From assembly GCA_008330645.1 (NCBI GenBank), contig VLTN01000038.1:248001-312000 (forward strand): DNA of 64,000 bases, given 5' to 3'. Positions 32,347 to 43,107 of the stretch are shown here, one piece after another; position 1 is the first letter of the stretch; the number at the start of each line of letters is the position of its first letter. The position numbers and the translations under genes were made by a program. The notes beneath the pieces were generated by a model. It had not been told where the DNA came from, did no database searches, and worked only from the letters and a program-made list of their open reading frames with translations. Origin of the DNA: Cafeteria roenbergensis (lineage: Eukaryota > Sar > Bigyra > Bicosoecida > Cafeteriaceae).

Positions 32347-33990
32347 ATGGCAGCATCGACCGAGGCAGCCCCAACCGCGCCTGGCGCCGAGGCGTTCTTC
32401 GCCCGTTTGGAGGCGCGCTGCCGGGAGATCAACTCCGTTCTGTGCGTGGGGCTCGACCCGCACGGCGCGGACCTGGCGCCGAAGACGGCAGAAGGCGCGC
32501 TCGAGTTTTGCAAGCGCATCGCCGCCGCGGCGGCTCCGGTGGCCGCTGCCTACAAGCCCAACGCCGCCTTCTTCGAGGCCTTCGGCGCCCCTGGCTGGGC
32601 CGCGCTCAAGTCCCTCGTGGCCTTCTTGCAGGCAGAGCTGGGCGGAATCGTCGTGCTGGACTGCAAGCGCGGGGACATCGGCAGCACCAGCGACGCGTAC
32701 GCGGAGGCGTGCTTCTGCGACCTTGGGGCCGACGCCGTGACCCTCCACGGGTACATGGGGGCCGATTCCGTGGACCCCTTCGCCGCGTCGGGCAAGCCCG
32801 AGGCGGCCGGCGCGCGCCCCGCGGCCGCGCGTGGCGCCTTCGTGCTGTGCAAGACGTCCAACCCCTCCAGCTCGGAGGTGCAGTCGCTGCCGCTGGCCGC
32901 AGGCGCCGCCGGGGCCGCCACCACCGTCTTCGAAGCGGTGGCCTTGTCCTCGGCGAAGTGGGGCTGCGGCTCTGCCAACGTCGGCCTGGTGGTGGGCGCC
33001 ACGGACCTTGACGCCCTCCGCCGCGTTCGCCGCCTGCGGCCCGACGTGTGGATCCTCGCGCCCGGGGTCGGCGCCCAGGGCGCCTCCGCCGCCGACGTCG
33101 CCGCGGCCGCAGTGCGGCCGGACGGGCTGGGAGTGTTGGTCCCTGTGAGCCGGGGTATCTCCCGTGCCGAGGACCCCGCTGCCGCGGCTCGGAGTCTCTG
33201 CTCGGAGCTCAACGAGGCTCGGGAGGCTGCCGCTGCGGCCGCCGGCGCCGCCGGCGCCGCTGCCGCCGCTGAAGCAGCTTCGGCGCCCGCTGCCGGCGGC
33301 GGCGTGGCTGTCGCTGGCTCTCCGTCGCTGGCTCCGCACCAGCTGTCCTTCCTCCGCACCGCCATCGCGGAGGGCGTGCTTCGCTTCGGCAGCTTCACGC
33401 TCAAGAGCGGCCGTTCGTCGCCCTACTTCTTCAACGCGGGGCGCTTCGTCCGCGGCAGCGCCGTCGCGGCGGTGGGGGCGGCTTACGCGCGGGCGGTGAT
33501 CGACTCCGGGCTGGAGTTCGACGTGGTCTTCGGCCCTGCCTACAAGGGCATCCCCCTTGCCACGGCAGTTGGAATGAGCCTGGCGGCCGCCGGGGCGGAC
33601 ACCGCCGTGGCGTACAATCGCAAGGAGGCCAAGGACCACGGCGAGGGGGGCCTCCTCGTCGGGGCCGACGTGGCGGGCAAGCGCGTGCTGCTGGTGGATG
33701 ACGTCATGAGCTCGGGAAAGGCGGTGCTGGAGGCGGCGGAGGTGCTCAGCGCCGCGGGGGCCACGCTCGCGGGGGTGGTCGTGGGCCTGGACCGCCAGGA
33801 GCGTCGCAGCGCCACCGACGCGCGCCCGTCGACCGCCTTCGTGGCCGAGGAGCTCGGGATCCGAGTGGTTTCCGTTGCCCGCCTGGATGACCTCATCACG
33901 CTGCTTGAGGCGGCGGCCGACCCGGCCACGGCGGAGCACCTGCCTGCTATGGCAGCCTACCGCGACGAGTGGGGCGTGCGCAGCGCGTGA
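32347..33990 (+). CDS. UMPS: bifunctional UMP synthase, OMP decarboxylase-OPRT order
   Basis: This catalyses the last two steps of pyrimidine synthesis: orotate plus PRPP to OMP, then OMP to UMP. The protein has 547 residues from MAASTEAAPTAPGAEAFFAR, with no intron. The first half is OMP decarboxylase; its catalytic motif LDCKRGDIGST has Asp105, Lys107 and Asp110. After an Ala-rich linker near residues 295-325, the second half is orotate phosphoribosyltransferase (LKSGRSSPYFFNAGRF, FGPAYKGIPLA) with the PRPP motif VLLVDDVMSSGKA at about 447-459. Animals and plants carry the two domains in the opposite order; this order is known from stramenopiles, kinetoplastids and some bacteria. That supports the lineage call. 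Both active sites appear intact. Confidence 0.95.
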   Translation: MAASTEAAPTAPGAEAFFARLEARCREINSVLCVGLDPHGADLAPKTAEGALEFCKRIAAAAAPVAAAYKPNAAFFEAFGAPGWAALKSLVAFLQAELGGIVVLDCKRGDIGSTSDAYAEACFCDLGADAVTLHGYMGADSVDPFAASGKPEAAGARPAAARGAFVLCKTSNPSSSEVQSLPLAAGAAGAATTVFEAVALSSAKWGCGSANVGLVVGATDLDALRRVRRLRPDVWILAPGVGAQGASAADVAAAAVRPDGLGVLVPVSRGISRAEDPAAAARSLCSELNEAREAAAAAAGAAGAAAAAEAASAPAAGGGVAVAGSPSLAPHQLSFLRTAIAEGVLRFGSFTLKSGRSSPYFFNAGRFVRGSAVAAVGAAYARAVIDSGLEFDVVFGPAYKGIPLATAVGMSLAAAGADTAVAYNRKEAKDHGEGGLLVGADVAGKRVLLVDDVMSSGKAVLEAAEVLSAAGATLAGVVVGLDRQERRSATDARPSTAFVAEELGIRVVSVARLDDLITLLEAAADPATAEHLPAMAAYRDEWGVRSA

Positions 33991-34314
33991 GCACAAACCC
34001 GCCGAGCCAAGCCGGTGCGCGCCACATGTCCGGCCATCCAGCCCCTTGCCCTGCCAACACGAACACACACGCGCAAACGCGAACACGAACGCTCGCGCAC
34101 ACTGCTGCGGGCCGGGCTTGCTGCCGGCAACCGAGCGGAAACGCCGCAGGACCGGCCCTGCCGGACGTGCGGTCGCGGTCACCAAGGCAAACCACCCCCT
34201 CCCCAAAGCGGCTCTGCCGGCCGGGCAAGCGCCTGTCGCAACTGCTCCTTGAAGGCACTTTGAGCGCGTGCAGTCGCTGCGCCCGCGTCCTCCAGTCGCC
34301 TCGTTGTCTTCGGT
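33991..34314. other. intergenic stretch between UMP synthase and deoxyhypusine synthase
   Basis: Both genes run on the plus strand. The stretch contains an ACAC-rich patch near 34060-34100 and one copy of the word GGCTCTGCC at 34210. No gene is seen. Confidence 0.5.
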
Positions 34315-35981
34315 ATGTCGGCTCCCGCTGTGCCCGAGAAGGCGACCGAGGCCGTGCTCGTGAAGAGCGAGCGCATGCCCGAAGGCGCCATCACAGTTGA
34401 AGGGTGAGTCCGCAGCTGCTGCGTCCTTTCTACTGGCCACGCATGTCCCGGTCATCGTCCACGCAACCGGGCTTGCCGACGTGCTGCGTCGCGGTAGGGG
34501 GCACGCGGTCGTTTGCCGTTTCTGCGGCGGCCCGGGCGCTTGCAGGCACTCGAGCCCGTTCCGATGCGCGTTCCGAATGGTTCCGCCGGCCGGGCCCCGC
34601 GCTCTTCCCACGGCATGCACCGCCCTTCCAACACTGGTCACGGGCGCGAGAAGCATTGCCGATGCTGTGCACACCGGCTGCAAGCCCCAGCTGCCGCTGC
34701 TGCTGCTCCTGCTCCAGCTGCACGGCAACCCTCATCGCCCGATTGCTTGCCCATGTGCATATATGGCCGCGCAGCCACGACTTTGACCGGCGTGCCCCGG
34801 CCGCCGCCGCCGCCGCTGCCGCGGCCGCCCCCGGCGCCGATTCGGCCGCCCCCGTGGACTGGCAGCGGGTGCTCGACGACTTCGGGCGCACGGGCTTCCA
34901 GGGCCTGCACCTGGCCCAGGCGGTCGAGGAGGTTAAGCGCATGATCACGTGGCGGCTGAGCGACGAGCCGGTGAAGGACACTGACGACGAGGACCTGCGC
35001 ACGGAGGAGGCGCGCAGGGGCGTCAAGTGCACCATCTTCCTGGCCTTCACCTCGAACATGATCAGCTGCGGCGTGCGAGAGGTCATCCGCTTCCTCGCCC
35101 AGCACCGCATGGTGGACGTTATCACCACCACCGGCGGCGGCGTGGAGGAGGACCTCATGAAGTGCATGGAGCCCCACTACATCGGCTCCTTCGCCCTCCG
35201 GGGCCGCGAGCTGCGCCTCCGGGGCCACAACCGCATCGGGAACCTCGTCGTCCCCAACGTCAACTACTGCGCCTTCGAGGACTGGATGGCACCCGTGCTC
35301 AACGAGATGCACGACGAGCAGGAGTCCGACGGTGTCAGCTGGACGCCCTCCTCCATGATCAAGCGCTTCGGCGAGCGCATCGCCAACCCCGAGTCGGTTT
35401 GGTACTGGTGCGCGAAGAACGACATCCCCGTGTTCTGCCCGGCCATCACGGACGGCAGCGTGGGGGACATGGTATTCTTCCACTCCTACAAGCGCCCCGG
35501 CTTCAAGATCGACATTGCCGACGACATTCGCGCCATCAACGACATGGCGCTGCGCGCCAAGCGCTCCGGCATGCTCATCCTCGGCGGCGGCATGGTCAAG
35601 CACCACACCTGCAACGCCAACCTCATGCGCAACGGTGCCGACTACTCCGTGTTCATCAACACCGGAAACGAGTTCGACGGCTCCGACAGCGGCGCCAGGC
35701 CCGATGAGGCGGTATCCTGGGGCAAGATCAAGCTCGACGCCGCGCCGGTCAAGGTTTACGCCGACGCGTCGCTCATCTTCCCGATTCTCGTCGGCCAAAC
35801 ATTCGCCCGCATCGGCGAGCGCATCCCGGAGCACACGGCAGAGCTGGAGGCGTGGCGGGCGGGCGCCCAGGCGCGCGAGGAGGCGCGTAAGGCGCGGCAC
35901 GCGCGAGAGGACGCCGAGCGGGCGGAGGAGGCGCGGCTCGTGCAGGTGGCCAAGGAGGAGGCCGACAAGCCCACCGCCTGA
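34315..35981 (+). CDS. DHPS: deoxyhypusine synthase, two exons
   Basis: This enzyme transfers the aminobutyl group of spermidine to one lysine of eIF5A, the first step of hypusine formation. Exons are 34315-34403 and 34775-35981, with a 371-nt GT-AG intron; the product is about 431 residues. The junction restores the family's conserved VxGYDF-type motif as VEGHDFDR, which fixes the splice site. Family blocks follow: [68 protein letters not shown], and [20 protein letters not shown]. The catalytic lysine sits in [12 protein letters not shown]. The C-terminus carries an extra charged helix ([20 protein letters not shown]) absent from the human enzyme. An Ala-rich insert follows HDFDRR. The stop codon lies in a 14-bp tandem repeat. 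Confidence 0.95.
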
Positions 35982-36044
35982 GGCCCACCGCCTGAGGCCC
36001 ACCGCCTGAGGCCCACCGCCTGAGGCCCACCTCCTGAGGCCCAC
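35968..36044. repeat. 14-bp tandem repeat containing the DHPS stop codon
   Basis: The unit is GGCCCACCGCCTGA, with about five copies and a partial sixth. The first copy supplies the last codons and the TGA stop of deoxyhypusine synthase (35979-35981). Later copies lie in the 3' region. Confidence 0.9.
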
Positions 36045-36315
36045 GGCCAGACCTGGGGATAAGGACGGGGGCGCGGAGGGGGCGGACGATGCCGGCATGA
36101 TGCCTGCGTGATGCCAGCAAGATGGCTGTCTGAGCGCCTCGGCGAGAAGGTGGCGCGGTCTGGACAGGGCGCCGCTCAGCGCAGCTGCGTCGCTGTTGCG
36201 TGTCGGGCCGAGCTTGCATTGCTTGACTCAAGAGTTTGAGCGTCTCATCCAGGTGACGAGCCTACAAATATGATTCACAACTCAGGCCAGACTCACGAAT
36301 CACGCGCATCGCCAA

Positions 36316-39300
36316 CTAACGCTGCAGCGCCTGCCAAGCGCTGGCGTCTGCACTCGTCGCTTGCACCACCCCGCGGCGCTCCGCCAGCGACCCGCCCACG
36401 ACAGGTCCCCCACGGGCCCTCATGCCCGCTGCACCCGCCAGCGGGCCGGGCGACACGGGCCTGCGCTCGGCACCATGCGAAACCGTCCCGCCCGACACTG
36501 ACGACGTCATCTGCCACGCTGCAAGGGGCTTGTCGACAACAGCACCGGCTCCGTCACTGGCTCTGCCGCCGGCTCTGTCACCGGCTCTGCCACCGGCCCT
36601 CGTGCCGCTGAGCCCCGCCTGCAGCCGCCTGGTGATTCCTGCAGAGGTGCTGAGCGTGGCGTCCACGCGCGGCTTCAGGGCGCCCAGTACGCGGGCGCGC
36701 TTCTCTGCGGTTGCTGCCAGGCCGGTTGACTCTGCCTGCTGCGGGGTCGCTCGAGCGAGTCGCGTCGCGATGACTCTCGATCGGCTGGTTTCGCGGTCCT
36801 CCAGCACGGCTCTGCCAGCCGTCCTCGATCCTGCCGACTGCCGCCTGGCCCGGGCTTCCCCCGCCAGCTTCTCGGATAGAGCCGTTGCGTACACGTTGTC
36901 ACCGGCTCTCTGCAGAGCCAGTCGCTCCTCACGAGCCGCCGTCGCCAGAAACGCCTCCTTCTTCGCAGCGGTTTCGCCTGCCACTTCCCGCTCGAGCTCT
37001 GCCCGTCCCACCCGAAGTGCCTCTGCCGCCCTGGACCTCACTTCGTGCTGCGCGCGCCTGGCGGAGCGGCGCGAGCGGGCCCTCTCCCCAGCCTCCAGAC
37101 GCATAGTGCGCTCCTGTGCCTTGTGCTCCGACACGGCCCGCTCGCTGGCCCGCGCCGCCGCTGCCTCTCTGTTGATGCGCAGCTGATGGTGGCGCCGCTC
37201 GTCGCTGGCCGCCTTGGCAGCGCCCAGAAACGCCTGCTGCTTCGCTGACCGCGCGGCCGTCTCCGCCAGCGCCCGGCTCTCAGCGTCCCGCGCCGCGCGC
37301 TTAGCACGCAGCCTGGCCTCCAGCGCAACGGCCGCGTCCGCCCGGGCTCTGTCCGCTGCCGCTGCGGCCTCCGCCGCGCTCGCGGCACGACGCTCCCGGG
37401 CGTGCTGCGAAACCGCCGCGGCAGAGCTCCGCACGCTTCGAATCGTCTCCATCTTCCTCTCAAGCTCTGCCTGACGGTTTCGCCTGGCCACGATGATGTC
37501 CTGGCGCCGCCGCTCCTCCGCCTCCGCCTCCGCCGCCTGCGTGGCTGCCAGCCGCTCCCTAGCCTCCTGAAGGCTCATCTCGTCCAGCAGGCCGTGTCCG
37601 GCGGTCCAGGTCGGGTCGAACGGGGCCCCCGAACCGGCGGCAGAGCCCGATCGAAGTGGCACTTCGTCCTCCGCGCGGAGGCGGCGGATACGGTCCGCGG
37701 CCTCAGCAGCCTCCGCCGCCCGCAGCGCAGCCGCCTCTGCCGCCGCCTCCGCCGCCCGCTCCCGCTCCGCCGCAGCCGCCGCCGCGCGCGCCGCCGCCAC
37801 AGCCGCCTCGGCCTCGCGAGGAGCGGTTTCGCGAACCTTCCTCACTTCGTCTGCGATGGCTCTGCACGCCACTTCGTCCTCCCTGCGGCGCTCCCGGGCC
37901 AGCTCCTCCCCGGCAGCCCGGCGCCGCCGCACCGCCTCGGCGAGCTCCTGCTTGGCCTGCAGATCACGCGAAACCGCTGCCTTGGCGTTGGCTGCAGACG
38001 CCTCCATCTCCTCCTTGCGCCTTGCCACGGCGAGGAGTCGCTCCTCCTCGTCGCGAGCGCGCATCTCCGCCTGCCACTGGTGAAACTCCGCTCCGTCACG
38101 CAACTCCGCCTCGAAGCGCCGCACCAACGCCGCCTCCTCCTCCCGCCGCCGCCGGAGCACATACTCCTCACGCGTAACCGCCGCGGCATTGAGCCGAACG
38201 TTGGCCCCCTCCTCCGGCAGAGCCGGCACGCCGCGCGCCGGCACGCCCTCAAACTGGAGCTCTGCCGAGAGACGCGCCTCCTGCTCCGCCCTGGCCTTGT
38301 CCGTGGTGTTGCGGGTGGCGTGCAGGCGGGGCGCCCGGGCGGCGGCGGCTCTGCCGGCAGCCTGCTCCCTGGCCCGCCTTCGTCGATCGTCGGCCTCCGC
38401 CTGCAGCTGCTGAAGCGAGGTGGCGTTGAGAGACGCTGGGATGGGCCGAGCCTTGACCGTGGCCTCTATGCGCGCCGGCTCCGGCAGGAACCGGGGGCGC
38501 GGTTTCGTGATGTTGGGCGAAACCGGGCGAGTGACCCCGCGCTTCGGATGGCCCCCTGTCGCCGCGGCAGCGGCGGTTGCAGCCCCAGCCGCAGCCCCAG
38601 CCGCAGCGGCAGCCCCAGCCCCAGCGGCATCTGCAGAGCCATCGCCAGCGGCCTCGCCCCGCGACTGCCCGCCTGCGCCCGATCGAGCCGTGTCGCTGCC
38701 CCCCTCGCCGCCGCCGAACGCTGCAGCGTGAGTCGCTGCGAGCCACTTGGTGATGTCTGGTTCCGCCCGGTACAGCCCTCCCAGCATCTTGTCCACAACA
38801 AAGGACCTGTCGAGCGTCTTGGACCAGTCCTCCACGAGCCACGTGCTGGTCATGTCCCTGTCAAGCAGGAATCGGAGGAGGATGTGCACGCGGTTCAGTC
38901 CCTGCGACGCCAGCAGCGGTTTCACGCGCGCCCAGCCCATCTCGTCAAGTCGGAAGAGGAGGAGGTAGGCCAAGGCGGTGATGCGGTGGTGATCGGCTCT
39001 GTTGAGGTGGGCGCCCCTGTTGAAAAACAGCGCCGAAAGCAGAACGCGCAGCTCCTTGCGGTGGCGCTGGCAGCCGTAGAAGACCTGCTGCAGGAGCAGG
39101 CGGTCCGACTCGCAAGACTGCGCCCGCAAGAGACGGCGACAGGCAATGGGGAAGCGGGGGGGGGGGTGGGGGTGGAGCGGAGCGCTGGTTGCGCTGCCGC
39201 TCGAGCTCTTGCACTGAGCTAGCAGCCGGCAGTGACGGCCGCCCGGCTGCAACCGGCCCCAGGAGAGTGCACAGCCTTGCGAATGCCGGAACGGGCCGGC

Positions 39301-39571
39301 TGGGGCGGGCGGACAGGCCGCTCAAGAGCTCAACTGCAAGCCATCGCCGCGGCGGCAGCAGCGACCGGTTGGCTAGGACCAAGCAAGCCCCTGGCCGGCG
39401 GCCGACAAGAACATCGCCGGCCCGCAATGCGCCTGCCCCTCTCACCTCGTCGTAGGCCCCGAGCGCGGACCGCACGTGCGAGTCGACGGTGTCCACGGCG
39501 GGCCGGTACGTTTTCAGCAGCGTCACTGCCGCCTCCACCAGAGTGCCGGGGTCCATCCCGGAAGCTGCCAT
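36316..39571 (-). CDS. CFAP99: CFAP99 homologue, cilia- and flagella-associated protein, two exons
   Basis: Exon 1 is 39571-39446 (42 codons) and exon 2 is 39117-36316, joined in phase 0 across a 328-nt GT-AG intron. The product is about 975 residues. The N-terminal region matches the CFAP99 family: LVEAAVTLLKTYRPAVDTVD, then DRLLLQQVFYGCQRHRKELR, LSALFFNRGAHLNR, ALAYLLLFRLDEMGWARVKP and EDWSKTLDRSFVVDKMLGGL. Residues 300-900 are a long, highly charged coiled-coil region rich in Arg, Glu and Ala (RRRREEEAALVRRFEAELRD). CFAP99 is an axonemal protein of uncertain detailed role, found in ciliated organisms, so its presence implies a motile flagellum. The animal proteins are shorter. The C-terminal GRAGDRAGGRASDG comes from clustered copies of the interspersed word GGCAGAGCC. 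Confidence 0.82.
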
Positions 39572-39850
39572 TCGAGCCGGCCAGCGGCTCCAGGGTCACG
39601 CGGAGCCTGCCTCGGTCCAGGCCCTGACGCCGGCAACCGTGTGCCAGCGGGGCGCTGAGCCCGCGACTGAGCGGCGCAGCAACGAGCCGCAACCGACGGA
39701 CGGCTCTGCACCAGCACACCGCCGAGCCCGAGGAGCACACGGTCTCACGGGGCGGCAACGCAATACGACCTGGCGGCTTGCTCCGCTAGCTGGGTAGCTG
39801 TTAGCCCCCTCTGCGGAGCAGCTTCTGCTCGCGGCTCCGGGCTCGCTGGC
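39572..39850. promoter_or_regulatory. shared divergent promoter region, CFAP99 and 263-residue gene
   Basis: 279 bp separate the two start codons, which point away from each other. Both promoters must lie here, so the genes may be co-expressed. No TATA-like element or other known motif is recognised. Confidence 0.5.
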
Positions 39851-40642
39851 ATGGCTGCAGCCGGCCCTGACGAATTGGCTGTGTGGAAAGCCGCGCTGAA
39901 CAGGGCGCACGCCGGGGAGAGCTCGGGACGGGACCCGATTGACGCGCAACTGGACGATGTGCTCGGGGTGGTGCGGCAGCGTCCCAGTCTGGAGGCGATT
40001 GCGCCTCCAATGGGCCGCGCCAACAACGCTGCTCCGGTTGGCGGCGGCGAGGCGGCCTTCCTTGCGGCCATGGGATGCGCACCAGCGCTACCGTCCGCCG
40101 TGCGTCATGCCCACGCGGGCGAGCAGGCGCCCTCCTGGGCGTGGCAGCCTGCTGCAGCGTCTGCTTCCGCTGCCGCAGCTGCCGGGTCGCCCGCTCCCCA
40201 GCCCTGCTGCTCATCCGCTGCGGCCCCCTCTGGCTCTTCCGCGTGTGCCACTACTGCCGCAACCACGAGCACTGCGGCGTCTGCTTGCTCGGCAGGCTCG
40301 GCGGGCAACGGTCCAGGCGGGCCTTGCACCGAATCGCCCAGAGCCAGCGACGGCCACACCCTGAGCAGCAGCAGCGCACCTTCAGCTGCATCGGGGGCGG
40401 GACCAGCCGGGAGCTCTCGTGCATGCGCGTCACAACACCCGCCGGGCGCTGGGGCGGACGCCTTCGAAGCTGTTGGCGAGTTGCTCGTTCCAGAGCAACT
40501 GCCGGGTGGCCGTGCCAGCATGCTTGCGGCCGACACGATGCCTCCGAAGGGTAAGGCCCTGGTCATAGAGAACGGCTGGGTGGGCGAGGCCCATGACGAA
40601 GATGCAGACCCTGATGACGCATACGTGCCAAGCTTCCAATGA
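39851..40642 (+). CDS. hypothetical protein, head to head with CFAP99
   Basis: A 263-residue frame from MAAAGPDELAVWKAALNRAH. The ends look like real protein (PIDAQLDDVLGVVRQRPSLE near the start; PPKGKALVIENGWVGEAHDE and an acidic DADPDDAYVPSFQ at the end). The middle is Ala/Ser/Pro-rich and disordered. No family is recognised. Because it shares a promoter region with CFAP99, a flagellar role is possible, but this is inference only. Confidence 0.55.
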   Translation: MAAAGPDELAVWKAALNRAHAGESSGRDPIDAQLDDVLGVVRQRPSLEAIAPPMGRANNAAPVGGGEAAFLAAMGCAPALPSAVRHAHAGEQAPSWAWQPAAASASAAAAAGSPAPQPCCSSAAAPSGSSACATTAATTSTAASACSAGSAGNGPGGPCTESPRASDGHTLSSSSAPSAASGAGPAGSSRACASQHPPGAGADAFEAVGELLVPEQLPGGRASMLAADTMPPKGKALVIENGWVGEAHDEDADPDDAYVPSFQ

Positions 40643-41285
40643 CAGGGTGAGCGCCCCGCTGCCTCTGTTTGCCAGTCTGGCAGTGTGGTTTGCAAAACTT
40701 GCGTGGACGTGCAAATCTCGAAGCCACGGAAAACTCTGGCCCGGTGCTCGCATTTCATCGACGAGTGTCGACCTTGCGCGGGACCGCCAGGGGCACGAAC
40801 CCGACAAGAACTCTGGTCGTATCTGACCGCATTGCCGCTTCGACTGCTTGCAGCAACCACGCAGCGATTGATCGCACAACGAACAGTGGCATTTACCCTG
40901 TCACGCGAATCCAACAACGGCAATTGCAGAGCGGCAGCAGCACGGCACAGTGCAAACCCACAGCGCTGCCCACCGGCGCAAATGGGCCCTTGCTCGATTG
41001 CGCCAACGAGCAGCAAGCCGGGGGGCCTTGAGCTTCGCGATCTTTCCGCACGACAGGCGGCATCTCCCCGAGAGCAATGCTGCCTCGCTTGCCCCGCGCT
41101 CTCTCACGCCCGCACTGTGTTGGAAATGGCTTGCGCTGTTTTCTGCTTCTCGCGCTTCACGCATCTGTGGCAGTGTCCGCCATGCATGGCACACGAACGG
41201 ACCTGGGCCGAAGACACGCGCAGCCGCTCCTCACCCGCATAATAGCAAGCAAGCCGCTGCTGCCGAGCTCAAGCACGCGCGAGGT
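40643..41285. other. convergent intergenic stretch, AT-richer
   Basis: This lies between the 263-residue gene and the decayed membrane-protein copy. G+C is near 58%. Frames are open only in short pieces. No gene or repeat is seen. Confidence 0.5.
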
Positions 41286-41998
41286 TCAAACAGTTGCTCG
41301 AGCGGAGCTGGCACCCGGCGGCGTGAGCTCTCCAACAACGCTGCAGCGAGCGCGGCGGCCACGGGCCACTCCGGCACCGACGCCGCCGCAGATGGCAATG
41401 TGTGCCACCACGGCCACAGCCGCCGTAGCCACGCCGCTTGCCGCAGCTCCAAAGATAACAAAGGAACCGACGCCCAAGGCGAGGCTCGTGACGACGAAAG
41501 ATTCTGCCGCCAGCAAAATGAAGTGTTGCTGTTGGGGAGAGCTGCTGCTCGCAGAGAGCTGGTCATCAAGAGCAAACTCGAGCGCAGCGCGCCGCGGGTC
41601 CGCAGGGTCGTGCAGGACAACCAGGCGGGTGCTGCCTTCCTCAACCTCGGAATACAGGCCTAGCGTAACCCGAATCTCCACAAGCACGCCGGTGGGCTCC
41701 CCAGACGCGCGCGCGGCGTCAAATTCGAGTGTCACGAAAAATCTGAAGGAGTCAAACCGGCGTTCCCGGACACGACTCAGAACCTTTGACCCCACCCGCT
41801 TTGAGAACCTCCGCCTCGGCCCTTGTGGTCCGCCCGCCAGCTACGCGCGCCAAGGCTACCATGGGGGCGGCCCCGCACCCCGCGAGGCGCAGGCACGGCA
41901 CAATGGCCATTGCCGGTGGGAACGCAGCGGTGTCCTGAGCACGCGCGCTCCCCACCCCTGCCAGCAGCGCCACAAGAACAGCCGCGCTGGCTGGTCAT
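41286..41998 (-). pseudogene. decayed copy of a DUF3592-like membrane protein
   Basis: It is clearly related to the intact gene at 42352-43107 and lies beside it on the same strand. Matching pieces are the signal-peptide end (LLAGVGSARAQD versus LLAGAGTARAQD), TTRAEAEVLKAGGVK versus TAKAQAEAFKADGVK, the DUF3592-type VVLHDPADPRRAAL, and the C-terminal GRRARCSVVGELTPPG. The parts are in different reading frames: one shift falls near 41780, after GGVK, and another separates a plausible ATG at 41998 from the signal-peptide core. With two breaks, and G+C below that of the intact copy, this is best read as a pseudogene. A spliced gene with short introns cannot be fully excluded. Confidence 0.6.
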
Positions 41999-42351
41999 GT
42001 GGGCCCGGGCCTGGCCATTCTCGCGGTGGTTTCCGACGCAGTCACGCCGGCCACGCTGCAACCCCTGCTGCGCTGGCAGAGCCAGCCACGGCCGCAGTGT
42101 CGCCAGCGAGTTGCTGAGCGCGCGGCGGGTCGCCGGCTGCGGCCGGTGATGCCGCGCGTCAACGCTTCGGGATGCTGGCTGGGCGTGGCGACTGCCCCCG
42201 CGCCGACGCGATTGCAAGCTCGCGCGGCCAAGGCAGGACGGGGTCGCGAGCAGCCTGGTTCGCGGGCACTGCGCGCACACAGACTGGCACAAGCACAGCG
42301 GGGCCGCTGCAGGTCCAGCAAGCCGGCGCTGAGGGCACGCATGCCGCTGAC

Positions 42352-43107
42352 TCAAACGCCCGAGCGCGAGGCGATGGCGCTCGGCGGCGTGAGCTCGCCG
42401 AGGGCGCCGAAGCGGGCGCGACGGCCGCAAGCGACTCCCGCGGCAGCGCACGCGCCCACGACGACAACGGCCGCGGCTGCTGCGATTCCCGCGGCCGCGC
42501 CGACGTCCGAAGCGGGCACGCTGAAAAGAAGCCCGATGCAGGCGCCGAGGCCGACGAGGAAGAAGAAGATGATCAGGCACGCGCCGCAGCAGGCGATGGG
42601 CGACCTGCCGGCGCCTGGCTTCAGCGACTCCTCGACCTTCGCGGCCACCGCCGCGTGCCGCGGGTCCGTCCGGTTGTAGAGGACCTCCATGCGCGTGACT
42701 CGCTCTGTGGCGGAGCGGTGCTCCTCGAATCCGACCTCGAACTCGCCCGTCACGCCAGTCGCTTCGCCGGAGGGGAGGGCGGCGTCAAAGGTCATGGTCA
42801 GGAAAAAGTGCGCCCTGCTGTGATCGCCGCTGGACCGAGTCTCGACGCGCTTGCCCGTCACAAGTCCCGTTGACTTGACCCCGTCCGCCTTGAAGGCCTC
42901 GGCCTGCGCCTTGGCAGTCCGCCTGCCTACGAAGATGGCCGCGCCCATCAAGGCGGCGATGGCGCAGAAGACGAGGGGGATCGCGGGCGCGAAAACGGGC
43001 AGCGGCTCGTTGGCCGGCTCGTCCTGGGCACGGGCGGTTCCCGCCCCCGCGAGCAGCACTCCGAGGGCAACGGCGCTGGCAAGCCACTGGGGGACGGTCC
43101 TGGCCAT
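42352..43107 (-). CDS. DUF3592-like secretory-pathway membrane protein
   Basis: The protein has 251 residues from MARTVPQWLASAVALGVLLA. A signal peptide ends near TARAQ. One membrane segment follows (IPLVFCAIAALMGAAIFVG), then a soluble domain of about 100 residues with the DUF3592-like signature MEVLYNRTDPRHAAV. Two more hydrophobic segments come next (CGACLIIFFFLVGLGACIGL and GIAAAAAVVVVGACAAAGVA), then a short polar tail. DUF3592 proteins are membrane proteins of unknown function. The ATG at 43107 was chosen because the signal peptide follows directly; the frame is open further upstream without an equally good start. A damaged paralogue lies immediately downstream. Confidence 0.7.
   Translation of the reverse strand: MARTVPQWLASAVALGVLLAGAGTARAQDEPANEPLPVFAPAIPLVFCAIAALMGAAIFVGRRTAKAQAEAFKADGVKSTGLVTGKRVETRSSGDHSRAHFFLTMTFDAALPSGEATGVTGEFEVGFEEHRSATERVTRMEVLYNRTDPRHAAVAAKVEESLKPGAGRSPIACCGACLIIFFFLVGLGACIGLLFSVPASDVGAAAGIAAAAAVVVVGACAAAGVACGRRARFGALGELTPPSAIASRSGV

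Noticed and set aside
32311-34728. An 805-codon minus-strand open frame
   Set aside because: It is antisense to UMP synthase, whose protein matches its family along its whole length.
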